DNA of 64,000 nucleotides from Dietzia sp032248695 (GTDB lineage: Bacteria > Actinomycetota > Actinomycetes > Mycobacteriales > Mycobacteriaceae): NCBI RefSeq assembly GCF_032248695.1, contig NZ_JAVHXC010000004.1, positions 62,001 to 126,000 of the forward strand. Direction: 5' to 3'. This document shows, piece by piece, positions 26,081-35,515 of the stretch (position 1 is its first letter; each line of letters starts with the position of its first letter). A model generated the notes under the pieces. The model was given only the letters and a program-made list of their open reading frames with translations. It ran no database searches and had not been told where the DNA came from. The position numbers and the translations under genes were made by a program.

Positions 26081-27712
26081 TCAGGGCGGGCCGATCCGCA
26101 GCATCCGGGTGAGGGTGGGTTGCCACATGACGCCCGGGCCGTCTCCGCGGGCGACGATCGTCCCGGTGAGCTCCATCGGCTCGTCGAGCGGGCCGTGGCC
26201 GATGAACGTGCGGGCCACTTCCCGACCCGTCGTCACCTCCGTCGAGGTCACGTCCACCGGCCCGAACTTCTGTGCCAGCCCCTGGTCGAGCGGAGCCGCG
26301 GCCGACCCGGGCGCCGGATCCCGGAGCGGGCCGTAGGCCAGCGCGTGGATGAGCCCGTCGCCGGTCGTCGCCTTGGGTAGCGACGCCGTGCGCGCGAGGG
26401 ACGTCCACGCCCGCGAACAGGAGCCGTCCGCGCCGACGTCGACCCTGGTCATCCCTCCGGTGTACGGCGCCGACGCCGGCACCGCGGGGCCGTCCACCGC
26501 GAACGGCGGGTACTCGAAGCCGTAGGTGTTGACCAGGATCAACGCCTCCCCGGCAGGGTCACCGGTCGACGGGACAGCACCGGCCGCGATGATCGAGTTC
26601 TCCGTGGCCGCCGGCCCCTCGATCACGACGCCGTCAGGAGCGGCGGAGTCGGGGCGCAATGTGGTGGCGAACGCCGGCATCCGGCACACCGGCGACCCGT
26701 CCTCACGCCGCAGGACGACGAGGTCCGGATGGGCGGCGTCATCGGTGAACGCCACCAGCGAGTCACCGGGACCGAAGTAGGTGGGCGTGGTCCCCGACCC
26801 GTGCGCCAGCAGGCCCGGTTTCCGCCCCGGCCCCACCTCGTAGCCGTGCCGCCAGCGCACGGTCGGCGTACCGTCCGCCGAGGAGTCGATCTCGTAGAGC
26901 GCGCGGGTGGTGATCACCGACGCACCCCCCGGCCGGACCGTCAGCCCGTTGGAGATCCTCTCCCCTGCAGGCAGGGCGAGGTGGCGGAGCTCGTCGTCGT
27001 CGCCCCCGTCACCGACACCCGCACCGGCGTCGCGCGGCCGCACCGTCCCCACCACCCCGCCGGACGTCGCGAACCACACCCGCCCGTCGAAGGCGGGCAT
27101 GAGGCCGGTGATCGCGTCCCCGTGGGGGACGGCCGGCGCCAGGTCCGCGAGGACGTCGACCGACATGCGCCACGTCCCGTCCGGCGCCCGGTGATGCCCC
27201 ACGGCGAGGAGACGACGATCGCCGTCGGCGACCACCACCCGGTCACGGTCGTCCAGGTAGCCGTACACCCCGCCCAGCAGGGCGCCCTTGGTCAGCTGGA
27301 CCTCCGCCAGCACCGCCGCGGTGTCGGGATGGAACAGCTTGACCGTCGGCGCGAGAGGCGTGGGCGGGGTGAGGCCGAGGTAGGCGGTGCACAGGGCGAC
27401 CGGCATCCCGTCGGAGCCCACGAACACCGTCGAACACGTGGCCCCCGTCAGCCCCGAGGCGATCGCCGGATTCGCACCGGGCCCACGCCCCGGCAGGGTG
27501 TCGGTCGAGGCGGCGTCACCGTGGACGGTGGCGGTGCCCGCGGGTCCGAACCCGGACGGGGACACCGCCGACCGCGCCGACGCCACCCCCGGCGTCACCA
27601 CGGACCCGAGCATCACGACGAGCGACGCCGCCAGCGCGGCCAGACCACTACCCGACACACCCATGGCGTGATTCCACCACCGCCCGGCCTCCCCCGTCTC
27701 GAACACAGTCAT
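26081..27712 (-). CDS. Secreted or surface protein, probable beta-propeller, function unknown
   Basis: 543 residues from ATG 27712; ATG 27664 would give a more classical signal peptide beginning MGVSGSGLAALAASL and ending near GVASA. The exported part has repeating strand-like units with Asp-Gly turns (YLDDRDRVVVADGDRR, MPAFDGRVWFATSGG, PTYFGPGDSLVAFTDD), suggesting a beta-propeller or PQQ-like fold. Cysteines are few and paired, fitting an exported protein. No catalytic motif is recognised. It is divergent from the LuxR regulator gene, with an inverted-repeat operator between them. Confidence 0.6.
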   Translation of the reverse strand: MTVFETGEAGRWWNHAMGVSGSGLAALAASLVVMLGSVVTPGVASARSAVSPSGFGPAGTATVHGDAASTDTLPGRGPGANPAIASGLTGATCSTVFVGSDGMPVALCTAYLGLTPPTPLAPTVKLFHPDTAAVLAEVQLTKGALLGGVYGYLDDRDRVVVADGDRRLLAVGHHRAPDGTWRMSVDVLADLAPAVPHGDAITGLMPAFDGRVWFATSGGVVGTVRPRDAGAGVGDGGDDDELRHLALPAGERISNGLTVRPGGASVITTRALYEIDSSADGTPTVRWRHGYEVGPGRKPGLLAHGSGTTPTYFGPGDSLVAFTDDAAHPDLVVLRREDGSPVCRMPAFATTLRPDSAAPDGVVIEGPAATENSIIAAGAVPSTGDPAGEALILVNTYGFEYPPFAVDGPAVPASAPYTGGMTRVDVGADGSCSRAWTSLARTASLPKATTGDGLIHALAYGPLRDPAPGSAAAPLDQGLAQKFGPVDVTSTEVTTGREVARTFIGHGPLDEPMELTGTIVARGDGPGVMWQPTLTRMLRIGPP

Positions 27713-27763
27713 CAGCGGTGGCCCGTAACATCACCGTCTGATAACGAGATAGACCGTTCGTGA

Positions 27764-27785
27764 GAGGTCCGGCCTATCGGACCTC
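27764..27785. promoter_or_regulatory. Inverted-repeat operator in a divergent promoter region
   Basis: A perfect 8-base inverted repeat, GAGGTCCG-GCCTAT-CGGACCTC, lies 20 bases before the LuxR-type gene start and about 50 bases from the secreted-protein start. It probably controls one or both genes. Confidence 0.5.
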
Positions 27786-27805
27786 GGTAGTGGACGGAGT
27801 ACACG

Positions 27806-30466
27806 GTGTCGGACGCGGGGCCAGCCTTCCCTCCGCGATACCGGACCTCGCCGTACCCGCGTGCGACAGACGCGTTCGCGCCCGCACGCGTGCTCGACCA
27901 GATGTCGGGACAGGAGAACCTGGTCGTCGTCCACGCCGGTCGCTTCGGCGGCGCGACCACCCTGCTGCGCTCCTGGCTGGACACCCGGTCCCCCGACGGT
28001 CACGTGGTGGCCCACCTGATCGGTCCCGACCCCGCCGCCGGCGAGGCCCACTACTGGAGTTGCGTGCACGAGGCCCTCGTCGCGGCGGCGTCCGCGCGGC
28101 CGGCTCTCCCCTCCCTCTCGGGGCGGGGCGGGGCCGCGGACTCCCCGGGCGATCCGGACGCCGCCTTCGGCCTCGTCCTGGACGCACTTCGCCACGGAAC
28201 CCGCCCCCTCACCCTGCTGCTCGACGACCTCCACCTGCTCTCCGACCCCGTCGGTCGGACGGGTGACCTGCTCGCCGCGGCACCTGCCGGCGGACTCCGG
28301 ATCCTCGGGACGACGCGGGCGGCCGCCCCCTGGGCGGCCCGCGGCGCCGGGGTGCCCGGCCAGAAGGTCATCACCGCGCCCGAGGTGGTGTTCGAGCCCA
28401 CGGAGGTCGCGGGGCTGCTCGACGCCACCCGCTCCGCCATCGACCGGCGCAGCACGGAGATCATCCACCAACTCACCGAGGGGTTACCCGGCCTGGTCGC
28501 GGCTGTGTGCGCCTCCGTCCCGGGATCGGCCCTGGCCGCCCCCACCCACCTCGACGAGCACGTCGAGGCGGTCATCCACCATGAGGTCCGCCGCGCCCTC
28601 GACACCGCCTTCGGACCGGGACCCGCGCGGCGGTCGCTCGCGCTCTCCGCTGCGGCGTCACCACTGACCGCGGCGTCCGCGGCACCGCTCGTCGACGACC
28701 CCGGGGCGTTCCTCTCACTCCTCGACGCGAGCGGGTTCGCCCATCCCACCGGCAGCCCCAGGGATCCGGAATGGCGTTTCCCCCGCCCCGTGCGGTCCTC
28801 CCTGCTGCGGACCTGCCGCGAGGAAGCTCCTACCGAGCTGCACGACTACCGGCTCGAGCTGGTCCGCCACTTGCTGGACTCCGACTCACCCGCGCACGCC
28901 CTGACGGTGGCCGGGGATCTCGAGGACTGGCCGCTGGTGGTGCGGATCGCCCGCGAGAACCTACACGTCCTCTACACCCGCCACTACGCGGTCACCATGA
29001 CGGACGAGGTCCTCGCCCGGGTCCCCGCGCATCTCCTCGCCGATGAACCCGACCTCGAGCGCCTGCGCCGCGTCCACCACACGTTCTCCGGCCCCCCGGA
29101 CGTGACGTCGAGGGACGGGCTGCCGGCCCCCCTGCCGCCGGACGGGCAGGCCACCACCGGCGACGAGGACGGGCAGACGCGGGAATGGACCACGACCATC
29201 ATCCGCGCACTCGAGCTGCGGATCGAGGGCGACTACGCCGGGGCCGTCCGACTGTGTGACGACCTCGTGTCCCGGCCGACCCCGGAGGCCGAGACGATCC
29301 CCGAGGCGAACCGGGACCCACTCGGCTTCGCCTACACCCACATCGGGATCAGCTACATCATGACCGGGCGGTTCACCGACGCCATCGCCGCCCTGCGCCG
29401 TGCCCCTCGCGTGACCACCGAGTCCCTCGTCCACCGGGACGTGGCGGGCAAGCTCGCACTGGTCCACACCGTCCTCGGCGATCTCCACGACGCCCGCGAG
29501 AACCTGACCGAGGAACGCCGCCACCCGGCATTGCCCGCGGCCACCGAGATCCTCGTCCGGCCGGCGGGGGACGCCGCGGCCGCACTCCTCGCGCTGGAGC
29601 GGTTCGACCTGGACACCGCGAGCGGGGTGCTGGGCGATCTCGGACCGCCCGGCGACCACGAGGAGTTCTGGGGCTTCGTCCTCTACGCCTGGGGACAGTT
29701 CCACCTGGCGGCCGGCACCCCCGGGCAGGGACTGCGATTCCTCGACGCTCATCAGCCCCGTTTCGCCCCTCTGCACACGGACGGCGCCGTCGTCGTGCCA
29801 CTCCTGCAGGCGGTGCGGGCCGACCTCCACCTGGCGTGCCACCAGCCCGACGAGGCCGCCGCGGCGCTCTCCGGCTCCGTGCACCCGCTCACGTCCGCGG
29901 CCCGGGCACGGCTCCTGCTCCTCACCGACGACCCCCGCTCCGCGCTGGATCTCGCCTGTGAGGCGCTGCGAGACCCGGCGAGCACGACGAGGGTGTCCCT
30001 CGAACTCGAACTGGTGGCCGCCGCCGCGAGCCTGGCCACGGGAGATGTTCCCCGGGCCCGGCACCACGCCTCGGCTGCCGTCCTCACCCACCGCGTGTCG
30101 GGCCTGGACGCCCCGTTCCGCACCCTCCCCGCCGCGGTCGGCGACCGCCTCGGCAGCCTGGCTCCCGATCTCCCCACGCCCCCGCGAGCGACCGGACCCG
30201 GGTTCGGGACCCTCACCTTTCACGCGGACTGGCAGTTCATGACCTCAGAAGAACCCCTGCCCCGCCCTGTCGAGGCCCGGCTGACGAAACGCGAACGCGA
30301 AGTCCTCCTGGAACTCGCGACGGACGCCTCCGTCAAGCAGATCGCGGCCCGGGGATACGTCAGCCCCAACACCATCAAGTCCCAGATCCGCGCGGTCTAC
30401 CGCAAGCTCGGCGTCTCCACCAGGGAGGCCGCGGTCGCCAAGGCGAGGAGCCTCGACCTATTCTGA
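27806..30466 (+). CDS. Large LuxR-family (LAL/MalT-like) transcriptional regulator with degenerate P-loop
   Basis: 886 residues from GTG 27806, with GGAG about seven bases upstream. Residues 1-300 look like a STAND/AAA-type ATPase. The expected Walker A reads HAGRFGGATT (43-52), lacking the Lys, while a Walker B-like LTLLLDDLHLL lies near 135. Residues 330-800 are helical, TPR-like (IEGDYAGAVRLCDDL, YTHIGISYIMTGRF). The C-terminus is a LuxR helix-turn-helix (LTKREREVLLELA, ASVKQIAARGYVSPNTIKSQ, about 825-885). Such regulators activate one or a few neighbouring genes; the divergent secreted protein is the natural target. Confidence 0.83.
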   Translation: MSDAGPAFPPRYRTSPYPRATDAFAPARVLDQMSGQENLVVVHAGRFGGATTLLRSWLDTRSPDGHVVAHLIGPDPAAGEAHYWSCVHEALVAAASARPALPSLSGRGGAADSPGDPDAAFGLVLDALRHGTRPLTLLLDDLHLLSDPVGRTGDLLAAAPAGGLRILGTTRAAAPWAARGAGVPGQKVITAPEVVFEPTEVAGLLDATRSAIDRRSTEIIHQLTEGLPGLVAAVCASVPGSALAAPTHLDEHVEAVIHHEVRRALDTAFGPGPARRSLALSAAASPLTAASAAPLVDDPGAFLSLLDASGFAHPTGSPRDPEWRFPRPVRSSLLRTCREEAPTELHDYRLELVRHLLDSDSPAHALTVAGDLEDWPLVVRIARENLHVLYTRHYAVTMTDEVLARVPAHLLADEPDLERLRRVHHTFSGPPDVTSRDGLPAPLPPDGQATTGDEDGQTREWTTTIIRALELRIEGDYAGAVRLCDDLVSRPTPEAETIPEANRDPLGFAYTHIGISYIMTGRFTDAIAALRRAPRVTTESLVHRDVAGKLALVHTVLGDLHDARENLTEERRHPALPAATEILVRPAGDAAAALLALERFDLDTASGVLGDLGPPGDHEEFWGFVLYAWGQFHLAAGTPGQGLRFLDAHQPRFAPLHTDGAVVVPLLQAVRADLHLACHQPDEAAAALSGSVHPLTSAARARLLLLTDDPRSALDLACEALRDPASTTRVSLELELVAAAASLATGDVPRARHHASAAVLTHRVSGLDAPFRTLPAAVGDRLGSLAPDLPTPPRATGPGFGTLTFHADWQFMTSEEPLPRPVEARLTKREREVLLELATDASVKQIAARGYVSPNTIKSQIRAVYRKLGVSTREAAVAKARSLDLF

Positions 30467-30554
30467 TCGACCCGCTCCGTCTCCGGTCGAAACGCCCCAC
30501 GGCCCGCCCGTGAGACCATCGACCCAGCGGCGTCACCACGAGGAGATCGAGCAG

Positions 30555-31355
30555 ATGAGCGCAGGCCACACCCGCCCGGGCGCCGCCCGGATCGCCGGGG
30601 AACTCCTGCTCACCGTGGGCGCGATCCTGCTGCTCTACGTGTTCTACGAGGCGTTCTGGACCAATCTGGCCGCCGGGCGGCTGCAGGCCGAGGCGACCGC
30701 GGGACTCGAGGAGCGGTGGAGCGACGCCCCCGCCGTGGCCGCGGCCGCCGAGCCCGTCCCCCCGGCCGCGCCGCCGATGGGCGCCCCCTTCGCCCGCATC
30801 CACCTGCCGACGCTCGGCGAGGACGCGGACTACGCGGTGGTCGAGGGCACCCGCACCGAGGACCTGCGCACCGGCCCCGGCCACTACCCCGGCACGCAGA
30901 TGCCCGGCGAACCCGGCAACGCCGCGCTCGCCGGGCACCGCAACGGCTCCGGCGCCGTGTTCGAGCACCTGGACCGGCTCGAGGCGTGCGACGCGATCGT
31001 CGTCGAGACGGCCACGCAGTGGATGACCTACCGCGTCCTGCCGACGGGAGCCGACGAACCCGAGCGCCGGGCGACCGCGGCCGCCTGCCTCGCGCCCCCG
31101 CAGGTCGAGCGGGTCGCCGCGGGCGACTATTCACACGTGGCCGGGCGGCACATCACCACGCCCCGTGCGGTCGAGGTCATCGCCCCCGTCCCCGGGCAAC
31201 CGGGCCCGGCACCGGCGGCGGGCGAGGCCGAGCGGCTGCTCACCCTCACCACGTGCCACCCGATGTACTCCGCCGCGGAGCGACTGATCGTCCACGCGAT
31301 GCTCGCCGAGACCACCGCCAAGACCGACGGCCGCCCGGCCGCACTGGAGGACTGA
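30555..31355 (+). CDS. Class E sortase
   Basis: 266 residues. A short cytoplasmic N-terminus and one membrane anchor (about 14-38) are followed by the sortase barrel. The catalytic triad is visible: His128 in LAGHRNGSG, Cys234 in TLTTCHPMY and Arg243 in AERL. The TLTTCHP form is typical of class E sortases, which attach LAxTG-type surface proteins to peptidoglycan. AGGAG lies about 10 bases before ATG 30555. A 50-residue membrane protein gene overlaps its stop. No obvious substrate with a sorting signal is in this window. Confidence 0.9.
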   Translation: MSAGHTRPGAARIAGELLLTVGAILLLYVFYEAFWTNLAAGRLQAEATAGLEERWSDAPAVAAAAEPVPPAAPPMGAPFARIHLPTLGEDADYAVVEGTRTEDLRTGPGHYPGTQMPGEPGNAALAGHRNGSGAVFEHLDRLEACDAIVVETATQWMTYRVLPTGADEPERRATAAACLAPPQVERVAAGDYSHVAGRHITTPRAVEVIAPVPGQPGPAPAAGEAERLLTLTTCHPMYSAAERLIVHAMLAETTAKTDGRPAALED

Positions 31356-31507
31356 TGTACGCCTACCTGTGGCGGGCGCTGCCCGGCCCGCGGCCCGTGA
31401 AGATCCTCCTCGCGGTGGCCCTGCTGGCCGCGGTGTTCCTCACGCTCATGGAGGTCGTGTTCCCGTGGGTGGCCGAGCAGCTGCCGCACACCGACGTCAC
31501 CGTCTAG
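31355..31507 (+). CDS. Small single-pass membrane protein, sortase-linked
   Basis: 50 residues with a central hydrophobic segment (ILLAVALLAAVFLTLMEVVF). It starts in the TGATG overlap with the sortase stop, so it is translationally coupled. Similar small membrane proteins commonly follow actinobacterial class E sortase genes; the function is not known. Confidence 0.65.
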   Translation: MYAYLWRALPGPRPVKILLAVALLAAVFLTLMEVVFPWVAEQLPHTDVTV

Positions 31508-31520
31508 CGCCGGAGACGGC

Positions 31521-32309
31521 TCAGATGTGGACGGTGACGTCCGCGTCCGCGCGCAGCTTCTGCGACAACTCCTCCATCGCGGCCGCCTCCTTCTGGACGC
31601 GTACCTGCTCGGCGACCTCGCCGCGGACCTGCTCCAGCGGCGGCAGCCCGCCACCGCCGGCACCGCCACCGGCCATGGCCTGTTGCTGACCGATCTGCTC
31701 GTACGCGGCCTCGACCTCGGCGTCGCTCGCCTCGAACTCGCCGAACTCGGCCGTGATGAGCTTCTCCACGCGCAGCTGCTTGTCGATCTGCTCGAGCACC
31801 GCCTCGCGGTCCAGTCCCTGCTCCCCCATCGCCGAGAGGAACTCGTCGGTGCTCACCTGGTTACGCTCGGCGAACTCCGCGAGCTCGGCCCGGACCTCGT
31901 CCTGGGAGACGTCGATGCCGCGCTTGCCCGCCTCCTGGGTGAGCAGCTCGGTGCCCACCAGCCCGTCGGTGGTGAGCGTTCTGAGCTGCGCCTCGTCGAC
32001 GGGCTGGCCCGTCATCTGCGCCTGCATGCTCATCTGCTGGTACTGGTTCTCGAACACCGACAGGAACTCGTCGCGCGAGATCTCCGTCCCGTTCACCTCG
32101 GCGACCGGGTCCGGGATGTCCGACGTATCGGGGCCGGGGGGAGCCTGCTCACCGCCCGGCTCCTGCCCGTCCGCCGGTTCGGACTGCTCGGCCGCGGCCG
32201 GGGTGCCGGAGGCGCTGGCCTCGTCGTCGTCGCCCCCGGCACCGCAGCCCGCGACCACCAGGACGGTCCCGACGGCGGCGACCGCCGCCCTCCATGTCCG
32301 TGCGCGCAC
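31521..32309 (-). CDS. SurA N-domain-like exported lipoprotein
   Basis: 262 residues from GTG 32309 with GAGGAG seven bases upstream. Residues 1-22 are a lipoprotein signal ending VVAGC (Cys22 lipidated). An acidic, Pro/Ser-rich linker follows to about 68. The rest matches SurA_N-type chaperone domains: VAEVNGTEISRDEFLSVF and GLVGTELLTQEAGKRGIDV, mostly helical. No parvulin isomerase domain is present. It probably helps folding or trafficking of exported proteins at the outer membrane face. Convergent with the sortase pair. Confidence 0.75.
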   Translation of the reverse strand: MRARTWRAAVAAVGTVLVVAGCGAGGDDDEASASGTPAAAEQSEPADGQEPGGEQAPPGPDTSDIPDPVAEVNGTEISRDEFLSVFENQYQQMSMQAQMTGQPVDEAQLRTLTTDGLVGTELLTQEAGKRGIDVSQDEVRAELAEFAERNQVSTDEFLSAMGEQGLDREAVLEQIDKQLRVEKLITAEFGEFEASDAEVEAAYEQIGQQQAMAGGGAGGGGLPPLEQVRGEVAEQVRVQKEAAAMEELSQKLRADADVTVHI

Positions 32310-32455
32310 TCGATCTCCTCACGTTGTCCGTGTGCGTGAAGACGCCGACGGTACACACCGGAGTTAGGCGGGAGCTGTGCGCGCGGCGCGCCCGGGGCTC
32401 GAACAGCGCGGCGCGCGGCGCGGCGCTTCACCCGCGCCGCCCGCCGCCGGGTGCG

Positions 32456-33583
32456 TCAGAACCGCAGGATCGCGCCCTCCGCGACATCCTGTGGCAGCGA
32501 GTCCACTACGACCACCGACCCGGACGTCGCCAACACGTGCCCGATCGCCGCGTCGAGGTCGTCGGGCCCGTGGTCGGCCGCGCACCGCCGGCGCGTCACC
32601 AGCAGCCTCTCGACGCGGGCCTCCTTGGCGGCCTTGAGGATCTCGGAACCGCCGCCGACGATCGCCCGGCCGGCTCCGATCGCGTCACCGAGCCGCTCGG
32701 CGTCGCCCTCCGCGCGGCGCCCGAGGGCCGGCCCGACGATCGCCCACGCCCGCTCGTGCAGCTCGCCCGCCGACAGGGCGTCGGGGTTGCCGGCGACCAC
32801 CTCGTCCACCAGGTGCTCGTAGCCCAGGTACTCGCGGAACCTCGGCAGGTGCTCACCCACGGCGGCCAGGACCACCGGGCGCCGGTCGTTGGGCTCCAGC
32901 TGCTCCCGCAGGCCCTGCGCGACCTGGCGCAGGAACTTGTCGCGCTGCACGTCGCCGACCTCGGCGCCCGTGCCGTGACTGTGCAGGACGCCCGCGCCAC
33001 CGCCGTTGCCGGTGGGGCCCGCGCTGAAGCGCTGCTGCTGGTGCGCGGGCGGCTGCTCGTCGCCGGCCATGTCCTCCACCGACGACGGGATGGAACCCAG
33101 GTCCAGCTCGCGGACCGTCGACGCGGTGCCCTCGAAGAGCCGGACCTTGTTCTGACTGCCCGCCAGGATCAGGAACTCACCGTCCGACACCGCCGCCGGC
33201 ACGATCGGCCGGACCGCGAACCGGTCGCTCACGTGGACCGCCTCGGGCAGCGCGGTGGCGACGCGGTAGGCGCGCCACAGCCCGTCGGTCGCGAACAGCG
33301 CGAGCCCGTCGGAGAGCTGCTGCCAGTAGGTGTCGTCCTCGAGCAGCGCGACCAGCGGCCCCAGGATGCCGGCCGCCTCCTCCGCCGACGCGCCGTGGGC
33401 GGAGAGCTGGCCCTCGGCCTCCTTGATGAGCGACTTGGCCCGGATGGGGTTCTCCCGGACCTCGGCGCCTCCGCGGGCGGTGGGCAGGAAGATCGACACG
33501 GCCCGGCCGGTACTGGTGCCCAGCTCGGCGAGGTCGGTCAGCGGGATCGGATCGACGTGCGCGGTACGGGTGACATCAGCCAT
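32456..33583 (-). CDS. baeRF3-domain protein (bacterial archaeo-eukaryotic release-factor-like family)
   Basis: 375 residues. The C-terminal region, with WAIVGPALGRRAEGDAERLGDAIG and a final VVVVDSLPQDVAEGAILRF, fits the bacterial eRF1-like (baeRF) families that bind the ribosome, probably in rescue or hibernation. The middle has a Gly/His/Gln-rich insertion (about 175-205). The classic GGQ motif is not seen. The start ATG 33583 follows TAACGT (33590-33595) by six bases, so the transcript is probably leaderless. Divergent from the MFS gene. Confidence 0.65.
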   Translation of the reverse strand: MADVTRTAHVDPIPLTDLAELGTSTGRAVSIFLPTARGGAEVRENPIRAKSLIKEAEGQLSAHGASAEEAAGILGPLVALLEDDTYWQQLSDGLALFATDGLWRAYRVATALPEAVHVSDRFAVRPIVPAAVSDGEFLILAGSQNKVRLFEGTASTVRELDLGSIPSSVEDMAGDEQPPAHQQQRFSAGPTGNGGGAGVLHSHGTGAEVGDVQRDKFLRQVAQGLREQLEPNDRRPVVLAAVGEHLPRFREYLGYEHLVDEVVAGNPDALSAGELHERAWAIVGPALGRRAEGDAERLGDAIGAGRAIVGGGSEILKAAKEARVERLLVTRRRCAADHGPDDLDAAIGHVLATSGSVVVVDSLPQDVAEGAILRF

Positions 33584-33589
33584 GACCCG

Positions 33590-33595
33590 ACGTTA
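33590..33595 (-). promoter_or_regulatory. -10 box of the baeRF3 gene, leaderless type
   Basis: TAACGT on the minus strand, six bases before ATG 33583, with no Shine-Dalgarno. Confidence 0.45.
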
Positions 33596-33695
33596 CCCAC
33601 GTCACAGCGTCCCGTGGGTTCGGTGACCGGGTTGTTGTGGGGCTGTGACATTGGGTGCGCGACAGTGGGTCCGGGGGTGACCGGGGGGCCGCGGA

Positions 33696-33701
33696 TACCA
33701 T
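33696..33701 (+). promoter_or_regulatory. -10 box of the MFS transporter gene, leaderless type
   Basis: TACCAT ends seven bases before GTG 33709. The only SD-like GGGAG overlaps that GTG and would serve GTG 33718 instead. Confidence 0.45.
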
Positions 33702-33708
33702 CGCGGGA

Positions 33709-35379
33709 GTGACCGATGTGCCTGAGACGACCGACCGGCGGCCGGTGAGTACGGCCCGGGTCCTCACCACCCTCATGGTGCCGATGTTCATGGCGCTGCT
33801 CGCGCTCTCGGTGATCAACGTGGCGCTGCCGGTGATCGGCACGGCCCTGGACTCGGACTCGCGTGGCCTGCAGTGGGTGGTGTCGGGGTACGCGCTGGCG
33901 TTCGGGCTGTTGTTGGTGCCGTCGGGTCGCCTCGGCGACGCGACCGGGCGCAAGCGCCTGTTCCTCGCGGGTGTCGCGGTGTTCGTGGGCGGGGCGGTGG
34001 TCGCCGGGTTCGCGCAGTCCATCGAGATGCTCAACCTGGCGCGCCTCATCCAGGGTGTGGGCTCGGGGATGCTCAACCCGCAGACGTTCGGCCTGATCCA
34101 GAAGTACTTCCGCGGCGGGGCACGGGCGCGCGCGTTCGCGACGCTCGCCACGACCGTGTCCGTCGCGACGGCGTCGGGGCCGCTCGTCGGCGGCCTGCTC
34201 ATCGAGGCCCTGGGCGACGACCTGGGGTGGCGGGCGATGTTCCTGGTCAACGTGCCGCTGGGCGTGCTGGCGATGGTGCTGGGGTGGCGGTGGTTGCCCG
34301 ACGACCGCCGCCTGCCGCCCGGCGAGGAGAGCCCCGACGTGGGCGGGTCCGCCGCGCGCGCCGGGGACATGGCCCGCCTCGCCGCCGAGCGGGAGGAGGC
34401 CGCGCGCGGGGGCGCCGGACGTGGCGGGGCCGGGGACGAGGACGGGCGCGGGGACCGGGCCCACGGTGATGACGACGACCACGACGACGACGAAGCCGGC
34501 CGCGCCTCGCGGATCACAGCCGCGGTGAACGCAGCTCTGCCGAGACCGCCCCGGGCGCGCCGGCGGGCACGGCTGGACCTCGACCCGGTCGGCATCGTCC
34601 TGCTCGGCGCGGCCGTGCTGTCGCTGATGCTTCCCTTCCTCACCCGCGGCGGGACCCCCGCCTACTGGGCACTGGTCCCGGTCGGGCTGGGGTTCCTGGC
34701 CGCCTTCGTGTGGTGGGAACGACGCTACGAGCGCCTCGGCCGGCCCCCGCTGGTCAACCCGGACATCTTCCGCGACCGGGCGTTCCGCAACGGCATGGTG
34801 ATCGTGTCGATCTACTTCGTCGGCGGGACGAGCCTGTGGATCGTCATGCCGATGTACCTGCAGTTCCACCTGGGGTACGCGCCCATCGACTCGGCGCTCA
34901 TCAGCCTGCCCGCCTCGATCTGCGCCGCCGTCTCGGCCCAGGTGGCGGGACGGTTCGTACTGCGGCTGGGCCGGCGCATGGTGATCACCGGGTTCTGCAT
35001 CACCATCACGGCCCTGCTCACCTTCATCCTGCTCGCGGGAGTCGTCGAGTCGGGCGCGGTGAGCTACCTGATCTTCATGGTCCCGGCCACGATGATGGGC
35101 ACCGCGCAGGGCATGACCATCTCCCCCAACCAGACGCTCACCCTGCGCGCGGTCGACCCGGCGTACGGCGGGGTGGCGGGCAGCATCATCTCGCTCGGCC
35201 AGCGCATGGGGACAGCGGTGGGCACGGCGATCGTGCCGGGCGTGCTGTTCTGGATCGTCGAGTCCCAGGGGGACTGGCTGCTGGCGTTCCGGGTGGCGAT
35301 CGGCCTCATCGCCGCCCTCGCGGCGGGCGCGCTGGCGTTCAGCATCGTCGACCGGCGGCGCGAGATCCGCGAGACGTGA
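33709..35379 (+). CDS. DHA2-family (EmrB/QacA-type) MFS drug/proton antiporter
   Basis: 556 residues from GTG 33709 (GTG 33718 is possible). Fourteen membrane segments are expected. DHA2 motifs: QWVVSGYALAFGLLLVPSGR, GRLGDATGRKRLF (motif A), RLIQGVGSGM (motif B) and SGPLVGGLL (motif C). The central cytoplasmic loop (about residues 205-285) is unusually long and charged, with an Asp/His tract coded at 34468-34494. It would export hydrophobic cations or other toxic compounds using the proton gradient; the substrate is unknown. Confidence 0.88.
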   Translation: MTDVPETTDRRPVSTARVLTTLMVPMFMALLALSVINVALPVIGTALDSDSRGLQWVVSGYALAFGLLLVPSGRLGDATGRKRLFLAGVAVFVGGAVVAGFAQSIEMLNLARLIQGVGSGMLNPQTFGLIQKYFRGGARARAFATLATTVSVATASGPLVGGLLIEALGDDLGWRAMFLVNVPLGVLAMVLGWRWLPDDRRLPPGEESPDVGGSAARAGDMARLAAEREEAARGGAGRGGAGDEDGRGDRAHGDDDDHDDDEAGRASRITAAVNAALPRPPRARRRARLDLDPVGIVLLGAAVLSLMLPFLTRGGTPAYWALVPVGLGFLAAFVWWERRYERLGRPPLVNPDIFRDRAFRNGMVIVSIYFVGGTSLWIVMPMYLQFHLGYAPIDSALISLPASICAAVSAQVAGRFVLRLGRRMVITGFCITITALLTFILLAGVVESGAVSYLIFMVPATMMGTAQGMTISPNQTLTLRAVDPAYGGVAGSIISLGQRMGTAVGTAIVPGVLFWIVESQGDWLLAFRVAIGLIAALAAGALAFSIVDRRREIRET

Positions 35380-35515
35380 CGGGCGCCCCTCACCCCTTTT
35401 TCACCCTCGGTTCACCCGCCAAAACCCCTGCTCCGGAGCGCTTGTGGGGCTCTGCGTCGACTAGCCTCCAGGCATCCCGCCGCCAGCGGGCGGTTCTGGT
35501 CGACAAGGGGGGACG

